Of a stretch of DNA of 64,000 bases, positions 1-7,918 are shown piece by piece. The notes under the pieces were generated by a model that saw nothing but the letters and a program-made list of their open reading frames with translations, ran no database searches and was not told the DNA's origin. A program made the position numbers and the translations under genes. Each line of letters opens with the position of its first letter. Within the stretch, counting starts at the first letter, position 1. The stretch is from the NCBI GenBank assembly GCA_024684375.1, contig JAIKWZ010000019.1:62001-126000 (forward strand), written 5' to 3'. Source of the DNA: Clostridiales bacterium (GTDB lineage Bacteria > Bacillota > Clostridia > Christensenellales > Aristaeellaceae).

Positions 1-1724
1 GCGCCCACGATGGAGCCTTCGGCCGGCATCGCTATGCCTACCACTTTCAGTTCCAGCCCTTCGTCGACCACTTTGGCAAGTTTTTCTGGGTCGTCCTTTA
101 TATCGACCCAGCGGCCTCCGCTTTTTTCGTAATAGTTCCCGGGTATGACCACGCGGAATGTAAGGTCCAATATCTCATCGTAACTGTAACTGTCAGTGTC
201 GTGCTTTTCTTCCGCGCCGCTGAGCAAATCGCTCACCAGGTTTTTAAGCTCGCTACGGCTTTTGATGCCCAAGGTGTAAAGCGTATAATCGCTTATGACT
301 CCGGAGCGGTTGAGCAGCAGCACGACCTCCGATTTGTCCTGGGGCCACCTGCCCGCCACTACGTCGTACTGGCTGTCGAGCAGTTCCCGGTTGTCAAGCA
401 GCTGGGTAAACACGCTCTGGGCGTTGGAAGAATAGGAAGACGCCATCGAGCCCATCGCGTACATCTGTGCAAAGCTCTCCGGCACTTCCTCGCCCTGGGT
501 GTTCTGCATAAGGTCTTCGTATGTGGTCGAGGGATTTACCTGCAGCGGGCCTTCCGGAGTCTGCCGCCAGATGTTCAGCTGGCTCGAATACTCGTAGCTT
601 ACTCCGCTTACCAGCTTCGAGAATTCCGGATCGTTCTCAATATGCTGCTTGAACGCCGCCAAGTCGTTCTGTTTGACCTCGTTGAGCATAAGGCCCAGCA
701 TGCCCCTGAGTATCCTGCCGGAATAGATACGGTCTTCTTCCCTTTGCTCCGCGTCCACGTCAGTCGACATGTTTTCGCTTAAGCTGTTAAGATCCATGCT
801 TTCGCTTTCCAGCATCAGCGGATAGGATGTCAGGGTCTCCCTCTCTATCTTGTTTATATATCTTTGCACGCCCGTGGACATGGCAAGTATCAGCGCTATG
901 CCTATAATACCTATGCTGCCGGCAAAGGCCACAAGTATCGTGCGGGTCTTCTTGGTAAGCAGGTTATTCAGCGACAGCCCCAGCGCGGTAAGAAAGCTCA
1001 TCCCCGTGCGCTTCGTGGACAGGCTGCTTTCGGTCTCGTCTGCGCCGTCGTAGGGGTTCGTATCCCCCACTATACGGCCGTCGGACAGCCGCACGATGCG
1101 GGTGGAGTACTTTTCGGCCAGTTCAGGGTTGTGCGTGACCATGATGACCAGCCGATCCTTTGCGATCTCGCTCAAAAGCTCCATCACCTGAATGCCCGTC
1201 TCACTGTCCAGAGCTCCGGTAGGTTCGTCCGCCAGCAGGATCTTGGGGTCGTTCACCAGCGCCCTTGCGATGGCCACCCTCTGCATCTGGCCTCCGGAAA
1301 GCTCCCTGGGCCGCTTGGTCAGCTGGTCCCCCAGTCCTACCCTTTCAAGCGCCTGCTTCGCCCGCTCTTTGCGCTCCTTCTTGCTTACGCCGGACAGCGT
1401 AAGCGCCATTTCCACGTTTGAAAGCACGCTCTGATGCCCGATAAGGTTATAGCTCTGGAACACGAAACCTATGGCGTGGTTGCGATAGCTGTCCCAGTCC
1501 CTGTCCTTATAGCTGCGGGTGGAACGTCCGGAAATAATAAGCTCCCCCGCGGTAGCCCGGTCAAGCCCGCCGATTATGTTGAGCAGCGTGGTTTTGCCGC
1601 AGCCGCTGGGCCCAAGCACGCTCACAAACTCGTTCTGCCGGAAGCGCACGCTGACGCCCCTGAGCGCTTCGACCTTCTGGCTGCCTGTATCGTAGACCCT
1701 GCTTATGCCCTGAAGCTCAAGCAT
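1..1724 (-). CDS. ABC transporter, fused ATPase and permease (partial)
   Basis: Reading leftwards from an ATG at 1722-1724, this gene runs off the window start, so its C-terminus is missing. Residues 1-225 are an ABC ATPase: Walker A GPSGCGKT at 38-45, signature LSGGQ near 142 and Walker B ILLADEP near 163. A membrane segment near 255-280 (GSIGIIGIALILAMS) opens the permease part, followed by a long extracytoplasmic region, which is the layout of MacB/FtsX-type transporters with the ATPase in front. Such proteins act on lipoproteins, peptides or envelope tension rather than small nutrients; the substrate cannot be read here. It follows the M1-like gene by 9 bases, so the two are probably co-transcribed and may act together. 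Family call is firm, substrate unknown. Confidence 0.88.
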   Translation of the reverse strand, partial: MLELQGISRVYDTGSQKVEALRGVSVRFRQNEFVSVLGPSGCGKTTLLNIIGGLDRATAGELIISGRSTRSYKDRDWDSYRNHAIGFVFQSYNLIGHQSVLSNVEMALTLSGVSKKERKERAKQALERVGLGDQLTKRPRELSGGQMQRVAIARALVNDPKILLADEPTGALDSETGIQVMELLSEIAKDRLVIMVTHNPELAEKYSTRIVRLSDGRIVGDTNPYDGADETESSLSTKRTGMSFLTALGLSLNNLLTKKTRTILVAFAGSIGIIGIALILAMSTGVQRYINKIERETLTSYPLMLESESMDLNSLSENMSTDVDAEQREEDRIYSGRILRGMLGLMLNEVKQNDLAAFKQHIENDPEFSKLVSGVSYEYSSQLNIWRQTPEGPLQVNPSTTYEDLMQNTQGEEVPESFAQMYAMGSMASSYSSNAQSVFTQLLDNRELLDSQYDVVAGRWPQDKSEVVLLLNRSGVISDYTLYTLGIKSRSELKNLVSDLLSGAEEKHDTDSYSYDEILDLTFRVVIPGNYYEKSGGRWVDIKDDPEKLAKVVDEGLELKVVGIAMPAEGSIVG

Positions 1725-1733
1725 ATTATCCTC

Positions 1734-3158
1734 CTATCGATAGTCACCGTCAAACAGCGCGTACTCATCTATGGTATAAAGGTATGATATGAGCGCGCTG
1801 CCCGCGCCCCGTGGATATTCCATGTTCAGCGCGGAAACAAAGTCTTCTATGGTGTTCAGCCGGCCTTTGCCGGACTGATAAAAGCTTTTAAGCGCCCGTA
1901 TGAAAGCGTCCCTGCCCAAAAGCGTACGCATTTCGTGCATTACCGCCGCGCCCCTTAAACGCACGACCGCCTCAAATTCGCTCACGCTCTGAAAGCGTGT
2001 CAGAAAACTGTCCGGAGTAAGTCCGCCCGGGATTGTGTACCTGAGCGCCGGGAGCACTGTTTTGTTCAGCAGCGCCGTAAAGGCAGCCTCGCCTTCAGCC
2101 TGTTCCACAACCAGCAGGCCGGCGTAGAAGCTGACACCCTCCCGCAAGAACGGGTCTGTGTACGGATCCGTGCAGACAGACAGGCCGAAAAACTGTTTTG
2201 CCGTAAGGCGATACACAGTCTGCTTCAGCTCATCCGAGTCCTGACCCAGCTGTATGAGCCCCGGGGAAGCGGATGACAGCACGTCCGACGAAAACGCTAA
2301 AGCAATGTTCCAGGGAGCCTTGCCAAACCAATTTTCGTATATGTTGAGCGCGTCCACTGTATAGTTGAGCGCGCGTCTGCATTTTGAACGGCTGTTCCCG
2401 TAAACGCTGACAAGCGTCCCCTGATCGCTTTGTCCGGTATACTCGTAGAAACGCTTGCTGAGCACCAGACTGCACCCGCCCGCGTCTTCCAGCGTAAAAA
2501 AGTAAACCGCCGTATCTGCAGTTTCCATTCTTGTGTACGTCCCCCCGCATGCCGCCGAATACACCACCGGCAAACGCAGGGAAACGGAGAAGCGCGACGG
2601 TTCCGCAAACACATCGTGCACGCACACACTCTGCGGATAAGTGACGAACTCTCCCTCCTGCCACGCACATACAACAGGATAGAACAGGCGCAGCCTTACG
2701 TCATCTCCGCAGCCCAGGAACGCCCTGTTCTCGCCCAGAAGCAGGGTGTACTCAAAGCGGAAAACCCCCGTTTCTCCGGGCGCGAGAGCCGCGTTCACGC
2801 TAAAATAAACGTCCCCGCCCTGCAAAAAAGAGTACCTGGCAGGAGACGAATCGAACTCGACCTTTTCCAGCTGTATACCTGAGGGCGCATATCCCCAGGG
2901 AAACGCGTCCTCCAGCGTGTCAGCGTCGTATGGCAGCGCGGAAGCACGCCTGAAGCAGTTGGCGGGCAGTGCGAAGGTGACCTGCGACAGGCTTTCGCCC
3001 GTCACGTTCGTGTACCTGACTTCCATCTCAGCCTTGAGCGCGCAACTCTCAGGCAGGTACACCGCCTTGATCGAATAAGCATCACTCTCCGCTAGGGCGC
3101 ACCCCAGCGCCAGCACTATCACAGCGAAGAACAACAGGCGCACAGGCTTCATCAACAT
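1734..3158 (-). CDS. Secreted M1-peptidase-like protein lacking zinc histidines
   Basis: 474 residues with a signal peptide (hydrophobic 6-22, cleavage near ALA). The C-terminal half has the M1 aminopeptidase (gluzincin) outline: a SPGLIQLG stretch in the place of the substrate-binding loop, then RLTAKQFFG at 317-325 and FLREGVSFYAG from 337. In active M1 enzymes the first motif is HELAHQWFG and the second WLNEG; here HExxH is RLTAK, while the third ligand E340 keeps exactly the expected 18-residue spacing. The zinc site should therefore be dead. The gene sits 9 bases before the ABC exporter and directly after a 41-residue membrane protein, which suggests a role as binding or sensing partner of the transporter. 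The degenerate motif is seen directly; the role is inference. Confidence 0.72.
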   Translation of the reverse strand: MLMKPVRLLFFAVIVLALGCALAESDAYSIKAVYLPESCALKAEMEVRYTNVTGESLSQVTFALPANCFRRASALPYDADTLEDAFPWGYAPSGIQLEKVEFDSSPARYSFLQGGDVYFSVNAALAPGETGVFRFEYTLLLGENRAFLGCGDDVRLRLFYPVVCAWQEGEFVTYPQSVCVHDVFAEPSRFSVSLRLPVVYSAACGGTYTRMETADTAVYFFTLEDAGGCSLVLSKRFYEYTGQSDQGTLVSVYGNSRSKCRRALNYTVDALNIYENWFGKAPWNIALAFSSDVLSSASPGLIQLGQDSDELKQTVYRLTAKQFFGLSVCTDPYTDPFLREGVSFYAGLLVVEQAEGEAAFTALLNKTVLPALRYTIPGGLTPDSFLTRFQSVSEFEAVVRLRGAAVMHEMRTLLGRDAFIRALKSFYQSGKGRLNTIEDFVSALNMEYPRGAGSALISYLYTIDEYALFDGDYR

Positions 3159-3284
3159 TTAATGGACGTGTACGCCCGCTATCTCTATTATAATGGCCAC
3201 CGCGGAACCAAGTCCCAGCAGACACGCAAGGACTATGCACAGTATCCTGGCCCAGGGGTTTGTTTTTGACTCTCTCTTTTTCAT
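3159..3284 (-). CDS. 41-residue single-span membrane protein
   Basis: A short frame from ATG at 3282-3284 to TAA at 3159-3161. The N-terminus is basic (MKKRESK), followed by one hydrophobic span (about residues 12-34) and a short tail ending HVH. The next gene starts on the base after its stop, so translation is probably coupled. It resembles the many tiny Bacillota membrane proteins of unknown role. The tight join to the M1-like gene and the signal peptidase upstream is the main reason to accept it as real. No known family recognised. Confidence 0.6.
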   Translation of the reverse strand: MKKRESKTNPWARILCIVLACLLGLGSAVAIIIEIAGVHVH

Positions 3285-3289
3285 ACTAT

Positions 3290-4270
3290 CTAATTCTTAT
3301 GATCCTCATACAGATACGTTGGATCGTTTTCGACCACCCTGCCATTTTTAAATGGCAGCAGCACACGCCGCACACGTCCGGATATCATGGACTTATCTAT
3401 CGGCCCTACGTCTCCGCTCACGTCGTTGGTGTAGAGTATTGGCAGGTCAGGGCCGTTCCACTCGCGGGAATCGTGTGAGTTGTAGCGGTTGTCGCCTATC
3501 ACAAAGTATTCGCCCTTGCCTAGAGTGTACTCATAGTCGAAGTAGACCTCTCTCGTTTCCTCATCTGTCAGGTTTACTTCATTGCCCTTGTAGTAATAAG
3601 TCAGATTGCCTTCCACGTCCTTCGTGTAGGTAAACCCGACTCTCGCCAAGGTTCCGCCAATCCTTATACCACTGCGACTTCCTAAACCGCGACCGTTTTC
3701 ATGCTGCGGGTCCAGCGCGAAATCGTTTACGTAAGTCACGCCGTTAACCCGCTTTACCGTGTCGCCTTCGACAGCCATTACGCGCTTCACGAAATCTGTC
3801 TTAACGGTAAAGATGCCCAGCCATTTGGTCGTTCTGCCAGGGTAGTGGCAGATCACCGCGTCTCCCTTCTTGGGGCTTGAACCGAACCTCACGTCATAGC
3901 TGGTCACCAGCAGGCGCTCTTTGTCTGCCAGAGTAGGATTCATGCTGTTGCCCGACACGGCGATGGGCCACACGAGGAAAGTCTTAATTATATACACCGC
4001 TATCAGCGCGAAAATGATGGACGATACCCAGTCCTTTATCTCAAAAAGCACCTTGTGCTGCTTGTAGATGGGCAGCGTTTTGAGCACTTTCTTTTTGATA
4101 AACATCGCCTGCAAGAGGCCTATCTGTGCCTGCCCCGCCTGAGAAGCGGCCTGCTGAGTTTCCTTAGCCGGAACCTCTTCGATCTGAATCCCTTCAGGCT
4201 GGACATCAACGGTCTGTTTGGTTTCTTCACCCTGTTCGGGCTTTACGTCGTTGATATTGTTGTCTTTCAT
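3290..4270 (-). CDS. lepB: Signal peptidase I
   Basis: 326 residues, peptidase family S26A. It removes signal peptides from exported proteins on the outer face of the membrane. An acidic, glutamine-rich cytoplasmic extension of about 75 residues precedes one membrane span (83-103). The catalytic serine S109 lies in SGNSMNPTL and the general base K162 in FVKRVMAVEGD; the GDNRYNSHDSRE box follows near the C-terminus. The extension makes it longer than the typical 180-residue Gram-positive form. It lies just after a dead paralogue (4302-4829), and the Shine-Dalgarno before it is present twice. The many secreted proteins in this window are its likely clients. Confidence 0.93.
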   Translation of the reverse strand: MKDNNINDVKPEQGEETKQTVDVQPEGIQIEEVPAKETQQAASQAGQAQIGLLQAMFIKKKVLKTLPIYKQHKVLFEIKDWVSSIIFALIAVYIIKTFLVWPIAVSGNSMNPTLADKERLLVTSYDVRFGSSPKKGDAVICHYPGRTTKWLGIFTVKTDFVKRVMAVEGDTVKRVNGVTYVNDFALDPQHENGRGLGSRSGIRIGGTLARVGFTYTKDVEGNLTYYYKGNEVNLTDEETREVYFDYEYTLGKGEYFVIGDNRYNSHDSREWNGPDLPILYTNDVSGDVGPIDKSMISGRVRRVLLPFKNGRVVENDPTYLYEDHKN

Positions 4271-4302
4271 TTTATGTACTCCTTGAGTTTTATGTACTCC
4301 TT
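4271..4302 (-). repeat. Duplicated ribosome-binding segment before lepB
   Basis: The 14-base segment AAGGAGTACATAAA occurs twice (4271-4284 and 4289-4302 on the minus strand), 18 bases apart, between the stop of the upstream gene and the lepB ATG. Each copy contains AGGAG at usable distance; only the proximal one is correctly placed for the ATG. A similar duplication lies before parE. Confidence 0.85.
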
Positions 4303-4829
4303 TAATGCTTGAACATTCTGGCAGGCGGCCACAGTACGCTCCCCGGGACTGCGATTATGTCAGAGCGTTTTATAAGGCCCAGCCCCCTGCTGTCCGGGGC
4401 GTCTTCATCCAGCTGCAGGCTGAGCAGGAAGTACGCGCCGTGGGGTATCGTGCCGTAGTTTAGGTTGAGACCGTCCCCAAGGCGTATTTCTTCCCCTGTT
4501 TCAGCGTTGACCAGATAGCGAACGCCGTCCCTTACGTCGATCAGGTCGCCCTCGATGCCCGCAACCTGCCGGATGAGCCTGAAGCCCCCCACGGATGCGT
4601 ACACTACGTCGCCCCGTTTGATCTCTGTCACGTCCACCAGCTTGTTGACCGCCACTATATCCCCGCTGATATATCTGGGACTCATCGCGTCGCTGGCCAC
4701 GTGAACGGTCTCTATCCAAAACAGTCTGACCAGCACCGCCGCGAGCAGCGCCGTCAGCAGACAGATAAAGAATATCTTAAGGCTCCGTCTTCTCTGCCTC
4801 TTTTTATTCTTCTTGCTTTTCTTCGTCAT
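4302..4829 (-). CDS. Signal peptidase I-like protein, catalytic dyad replaced
   Basis: 175 residues with a strongly basic N-terminus, one membrane span (about 17-37), then an S26 fold. Aligned with the neighbouring lepB product, VASDAMSPR places alanine A48 where the catalytic serine should be, and LIRQVAGIEGD places arginine R87 where the catalytic lysine should be. Structural residues around both sites are kept, so this looks like a maintained pseudoenzyme rather than a decaying gene: the frame is intact and sits between DUF951 and lepB in one operon, overlapping the former by 26 bases. It may regulate or partner the active peptidase, or bind signal-like sequences. Fold assignment is good; function is inference. 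Confidence 0.8.
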   Translation of the reverse strand: MTKKSKKNKKRQRRRSLKIFFICLLTALLAAVLVRLFWIETVHVASDAMSPRYISGDIVAVNKLVDVTEIKRGDVVYASVGGFRLIRQVAGIEGDLIDVRDGVRYLVNAETGEEIRLGDGLNLNYGTIPHGAYFLLSLQLDEDAPDSRGLGLIKRSDIIAVPGSVLWPPARMFKH

Positions 4830-5022
4830 TTGTTCCCTCTTGCGCAGTTTTTACTATTTTTTTGACTCGTTTCTCGAACACCTGCCTGTCCAGCATAACC
4901 ACGTGTCCGCAGGTATCGCATTTCAGTTTTATGTCGGCGCCGACCCTTGTCAGCGTCCACTCGTATCCCCCGCAGGGGTGAGGCTTTTTAAGCCTTACCA
5001 CGTCCCCCACATTAAGCAGCAT
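4804..5022 (-). CDS. DUF951 family protein
   Basis: 72 residues. Matches the DUF951 pattern of Bacillota: an N-terminal GDVVRLKKPHPCGG block, the WTLTRVGADIKLKC stretch and a CDTCGH pair that, with the earlier Cys, could form a small metal or zinc site. A charged tail ends EEKQEE. Function of the family is not established; it is often found near chromosome-housekeeping or translation genes. ATG follows GGGAGCG at a normal distance, and the 3' end overlaps the start of the signal peptidase-like gene. Confidence 0.85.
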   Translation of the reverse strand: MLLNVGDVVRLKKPHPCGGYEWTLTRVGADIKLKCDTCGHVVMLDRQVFEKRVKKIVKTAQEGTNDEEKQEE

Positions 5023-5034
5023 ATACCGCGCTCC

Positions 5035-6267
5035 CTACCTTATCATGAAGAAATATCGACGTCCCAGCGCGTCGGTGAGCCTGACAGCCGGAGTTTCTAT
5101 CTCCATCGGCAGGCTCAGGCACAGCTTTAAACGCGGCCCGGAAAACTGGCGTGTCTCGCTGTCGCAGGCGATAAACTCTTCGCCCTCAACATAACCCGCC
5201 GCCCAGCCGTCCAGCCCGTCAAAGCCTTCCGGCAGAGGGCCGGTATCAGTCCCGTCTATCATAAAGCGCGTCAGGTAGACTTTCTGCTCGGTAATGCCCT
5301 GGACTATCTCCACATCGAACTCAGGCGCGCCCTGAGACGGCTCAGCGTCCAGCGTAAGTCCGGCTCCGCTCCTGCGCTTCTCCGCGCAGGTGAGCGCAAT
5401 AGGGCACTGGTCGATGCCCAGAAAGCGCCTGCCATTGCTGACTGCGGCTTCCAGCGCCGTGGCGGCGCCGCAGAAGGGGTCAAGCACCAGATCTCCCGCG
5501 CGCGAAGCCGCCCGGACTATCCTGTCAAGCAGCTTTAATGGCTTCTGGTTGTCGTAACCCAGGCGCTGGGGATCCCTCTGCTGCAGGTGGCTGATGTCCG
5601 TCCACACATCGGAGGGCGGCACCGGCTCGTCCTCATAATACCTGTATGTCTTGCCTCCGCTCACGATGTAGCGGTAGGCGCGCCCATCTTCGTCCACCCC
5701 GCGGCTCAGGTGGTTCTTTTTGTCCTGTCTTAAAAGCGCAGCCGCGTCATCTATGTGCAGGTCGTAGTCCTGCGTCTTGGCGTAAAGCAGTATCACGTCG
5801 TGTTTGCGGGCAAAAAAGCGCCGGCTGCGGCCTCCGCTTTCATACGCCCAGATGATCTCGTTCACGAAATTGTTCTCGCCGAATATCTCGTCCCCCAGCA
5901 CTCGTACCCGCGCGGCGGCGCGAAAGTCCAGGTGGATGAAGATCAGCCCGTCATCCGCAAGCATTTCCCGGCAGAGCGTGAGCGTCTCCCGCATAAAAGC
6001 GAGGTATTCATCCCTGGGCAGAGTATCAGCGTAGGATGGCAGCTGGATCTCACCTTTGCCGCTCTTCCAGCCTCCTTCGCCCACCCTCATGTGGGCGTAA
6101 AACTGCTGTCCGGTCATAAAAGGAGGATCCATGTATATAAGCGACGCGCTGCCGGGGCATTCCTCAGTCAGCCGTTTGAGCTGAACACGGGCGTCACCAA
6201 TGATCACCCGGGCACTGCCTTCGCCCCCAAGCTTCTCCCGCTTTATGGCATCGAGCTTAACGTACAC
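5035..6267 (-). CDS. Site-specific DNA methyltransferase, beta class
   Basis: 410 residues from a GTG preceded by AAGGAG. Motif IV DPPF lies at 47-50 and the SAM-binding motif I (LDPFCGAATALEAA) near 262, i.e. motif IV before motif I, the beta order of N6-adenine and N4-cytosine methyltransferases (N6_N4_Mtase family). A C-terminal extension of roughly 110 residues follows the catalytic region and may carry part of target recognition. No restriction endonuclease or specificity subunit is adjacent; the neighbours are housekeeping-like genes. That fits an orphan methylase used for regulation or genome marking. Recognition sequence cannot be read. Confidence 0.88.
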   Translation of the reverse strand: MYVKLDAIKREKLGGEGSARVIIGDARVQLKRLTEECPGSASLIYMDPPFMTGQQFYAHMRVGEGGWKSGKGEIQLPSYADTLPRDEYLAFMRETLTLCREMLADDGLIFIHLDFRAAARVRVLGDEIFGENNFVNEIIWAYESGGRSRRFFARKHDVILLYAKTQDYDLHIDDAAALLRQDKKNHLSRGVDEDGRAYRYIVSGGKTYRYYEDEPVPPSDVWTDISHLQQRDPQRLGYDNQKPLKLLDRIVRAASRAGDLVLDPFCGAATALEAAVSNGRRFLGIDQCPIALTCAEKRRSGAGLTLDAEPSQGAPEFDVEIVQGITEQKVYLTRFMIDGTDTGPLPEGFDGLDGWAAGYVEGEEFIACDSETRQFSGPRLKLCLSLPMEIETPAVRLTDALGRRYFFMIR

Positions 6268-6304
6268 GCTTTGATCTCCTTTCCTCCGGCTGTTCCCTCA
6301 GCCG

Positions 6305-7777
6305 TCAGCTGTTCGCCCAGCTATAGTAAGCGTCCGGATCGTTGACTACCACCGTGTTTCCTCCGAACATCCCGCTTACGAGGCTGGGATCTGCGCAAAA
6401 TACCACGGCCGGCTGAGACTGTGCGAACGCCCCAGCCCCGATCTGGTCCACACTCGGCGGGATCACCAGCGTCAGGAAAGCACCCGAGTTTTCAAAAGCG
6501 CCGCTTTCGATCACTTTGAGTCCCGCGGGGAGAACGAGGGTGCTGGCGGGGCTGACGACTGCCAGCGTAAGGTTATATCTCGCGACCTCGTCTCCATTCT
6601 TGTCCAGCAGCTTAACGGTTATCACCCTCGCACCCACGTAAGAGGTGTCCTGATCGCTCAGCACGAACTTCGCCCCTGCGGGAAGAGTGCCGCTCAGAAG
6701 GCGGGGCTTGGGTTTCTCGCCCACTCCCGCCACCAGCGTACCGGACGTGTCCGTCTGGACACAGCAGACGTTTACGGTACAGCTGTTCCTCAGCGCGTCT
6801 ATCTCACCGCAGGTGACTTTAGCGGTACCCGGTCCGACATATGTCACAAGGCCCGTCGACGATACGGTGCACACGTTCACGTTGGACGAGGTATATGCGA
6901 TGGTCTCTTCAGAGTTTGTGATGACTATCTGCGCGCTGCTCCCCTGTGTGAGCAGGAGCTCGTCCTTCTGGGGGATCAGCCTGTAGGCGGGCATGCTTCC
7001 CGCCACAAACGCCGCCCGGAATTCCGCCTTTATGGAAGTGTTGGTTTTGGTGAATTCCGAGTATGGCAGGTAGTACTCGAATACCTTGCCGGAATAATCC
7101 ACCACGTTGCTGACGGTATACGTGGTCGAGAAGTCCAGACTGTAAGCTTTTTGCAGCCTGCCCTTCGCGATCGTGCCCGTTATCGCCGAGTCCACAATAT
7201 GTATGTACCTTGTGCCGTTATATACCGTGCAGCCTATCGCGCACACGAAATGGTTGGGCACGTGCACTATGGCTACGCTTTTTCCTCCCGTAAAAAACGA
7301 CGCTACCGCGCTTGCCGTGTTCATGTTGCCGCTGTAGAGCGAGACGCCTGGCAGGGACGCCAGGTAGTTTTTGTAAATACTTTCCGAATTGGGCGGGCTC
7401 ATGGAAGAACCAGTGTTGCTCCATTTGGGCTTGATCTTCAGGAATTTATAAAGAATGTCCGCCCTTTGCTCGTTTGTGGCCGCTTTGCCCAGCAGGAACT
7501 GATATGCGTGGGCATGGGCGAACAGGCAGCAGCCGCGCCCCGTAAGGTACTTTGACGTGCTGGAGCTCATATAGATCGTGCTGTGCCCGTACAGAGAATA
7601 TAAACGGGAAGCCAACAGCGTATCGTATGTTCCCTTCTGATCTTTGCCACCGCCAGCGTACTGGTAATAAAACCCGATGCGGCTTGAACCTATCAGGTCT
7701 GTGGCTGCTTCCGCTGCCCTCGGAACAATGGAACAGGCAAGGCAGAAAAGGCAGATCAGCGCTAAAAACTTCTTCAT
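6305..7777 (-). CDS. Secreted C39-like cysteine peptidase with Ig-like and LRR domains
   Basis: 490 residues with a signal peptide (1-25). Residues 30-240 look like a papain-fold C39-type domain: candidate nucleophile C83 or C84 in GRGCCLFAHA, histidine H176 in VPNHFVCAIG and D196 in YIHIVDSA. A Big2-type Ig-like domain follows (about 265-340, with VTYVGPGTAKVTCG), and the C-terminus has BspA-type leucine-rich repeat pieces (IESGAFENSG, IGAGAFAQS). Surface adhesion domains joined to a peptidase suggest action on host or community proteins. Own promoter upstream. The triad is read by pattern, so catalytic activity is likely but unproven. Confidence 0.72.
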   Translation of the reverse strand: MKKFLALICLFCLACSIVPRAAEAATDLIGSSRIGFYYQYAGGGKDQKGTYDTLLASRLYSLYGHSTIYMSSSTSKYLTGRGCCLFAHAHAYQFLLGKAATNEQRADILYKFLKIKPKWSNTGSSMSPPNSESIYKNYLASLPGVSLYSGNMNTASAVASFFTGGKSVAIVHVPNHFVCAIGCTVYNGTRYIHIVDSAITGTIAKGRLQKAYSLDFSTTYTVSNVVDYSGKVFEYYLPYSEFTKTNTSIKAEFRAAFVAGSMPAYRLIPQKDELLLTQGSSAQIVITNSEETIAYTSSNVNVCTVSSTGLVTYVGPGTAKVTCGEIDALRNSCTVNVCCVQTDTSGTLVAGVGEKPKPRLLSGTLPAGAKFVLSDQDTSYVGARVITVKLLDKNGDEVARYNLTLAVVSPASTLVLPAGLKVIESGAFENSGAFLTLVIPPSVDQIGAGAFAQSQPAVVFCADPSLVSGMFGGNTVVVNDPDAYYSWANS

Positions 7778-7808
7778 TCAAATTTTTCCCTTATAACAAT
7801 CCAATTAT

Positions 7809-7837
7809 ATTCTATCACACTCAGGTGATTTTTGCAA
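7809..7837 (-). promoter_or_regulatory. Promoter of the C39-like peptidase gene
   Basis: Minus strand: TTGCAA (7832-7837), 17-base spacer, TAGAAT (7809-7814). An AAGGG ribosome-binding site lies shortly before the ATG. Confidence 0.65.
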
Positions 7838-7859
7838 GGGGCTGTGCGTTCCGGGAAGC

Positions 7860-7888
7860 TTGCTTTATTGCCGCGCGGATGATATACT
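7860..7888 (+). promoter_or_regulatory. Promoter of mnmA
   Basis: TTGCTT (7860-7865), 17-base spacer, TATACT (7883-7888), about 30 bases before the GTG start. It is divergent from the peptidase promoter on the other strand. Confidence 0.6.
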
Positions 7889-7918
7889 TTAATTAAGATT
7901 CTTCTTCGGAGGCGGCCT

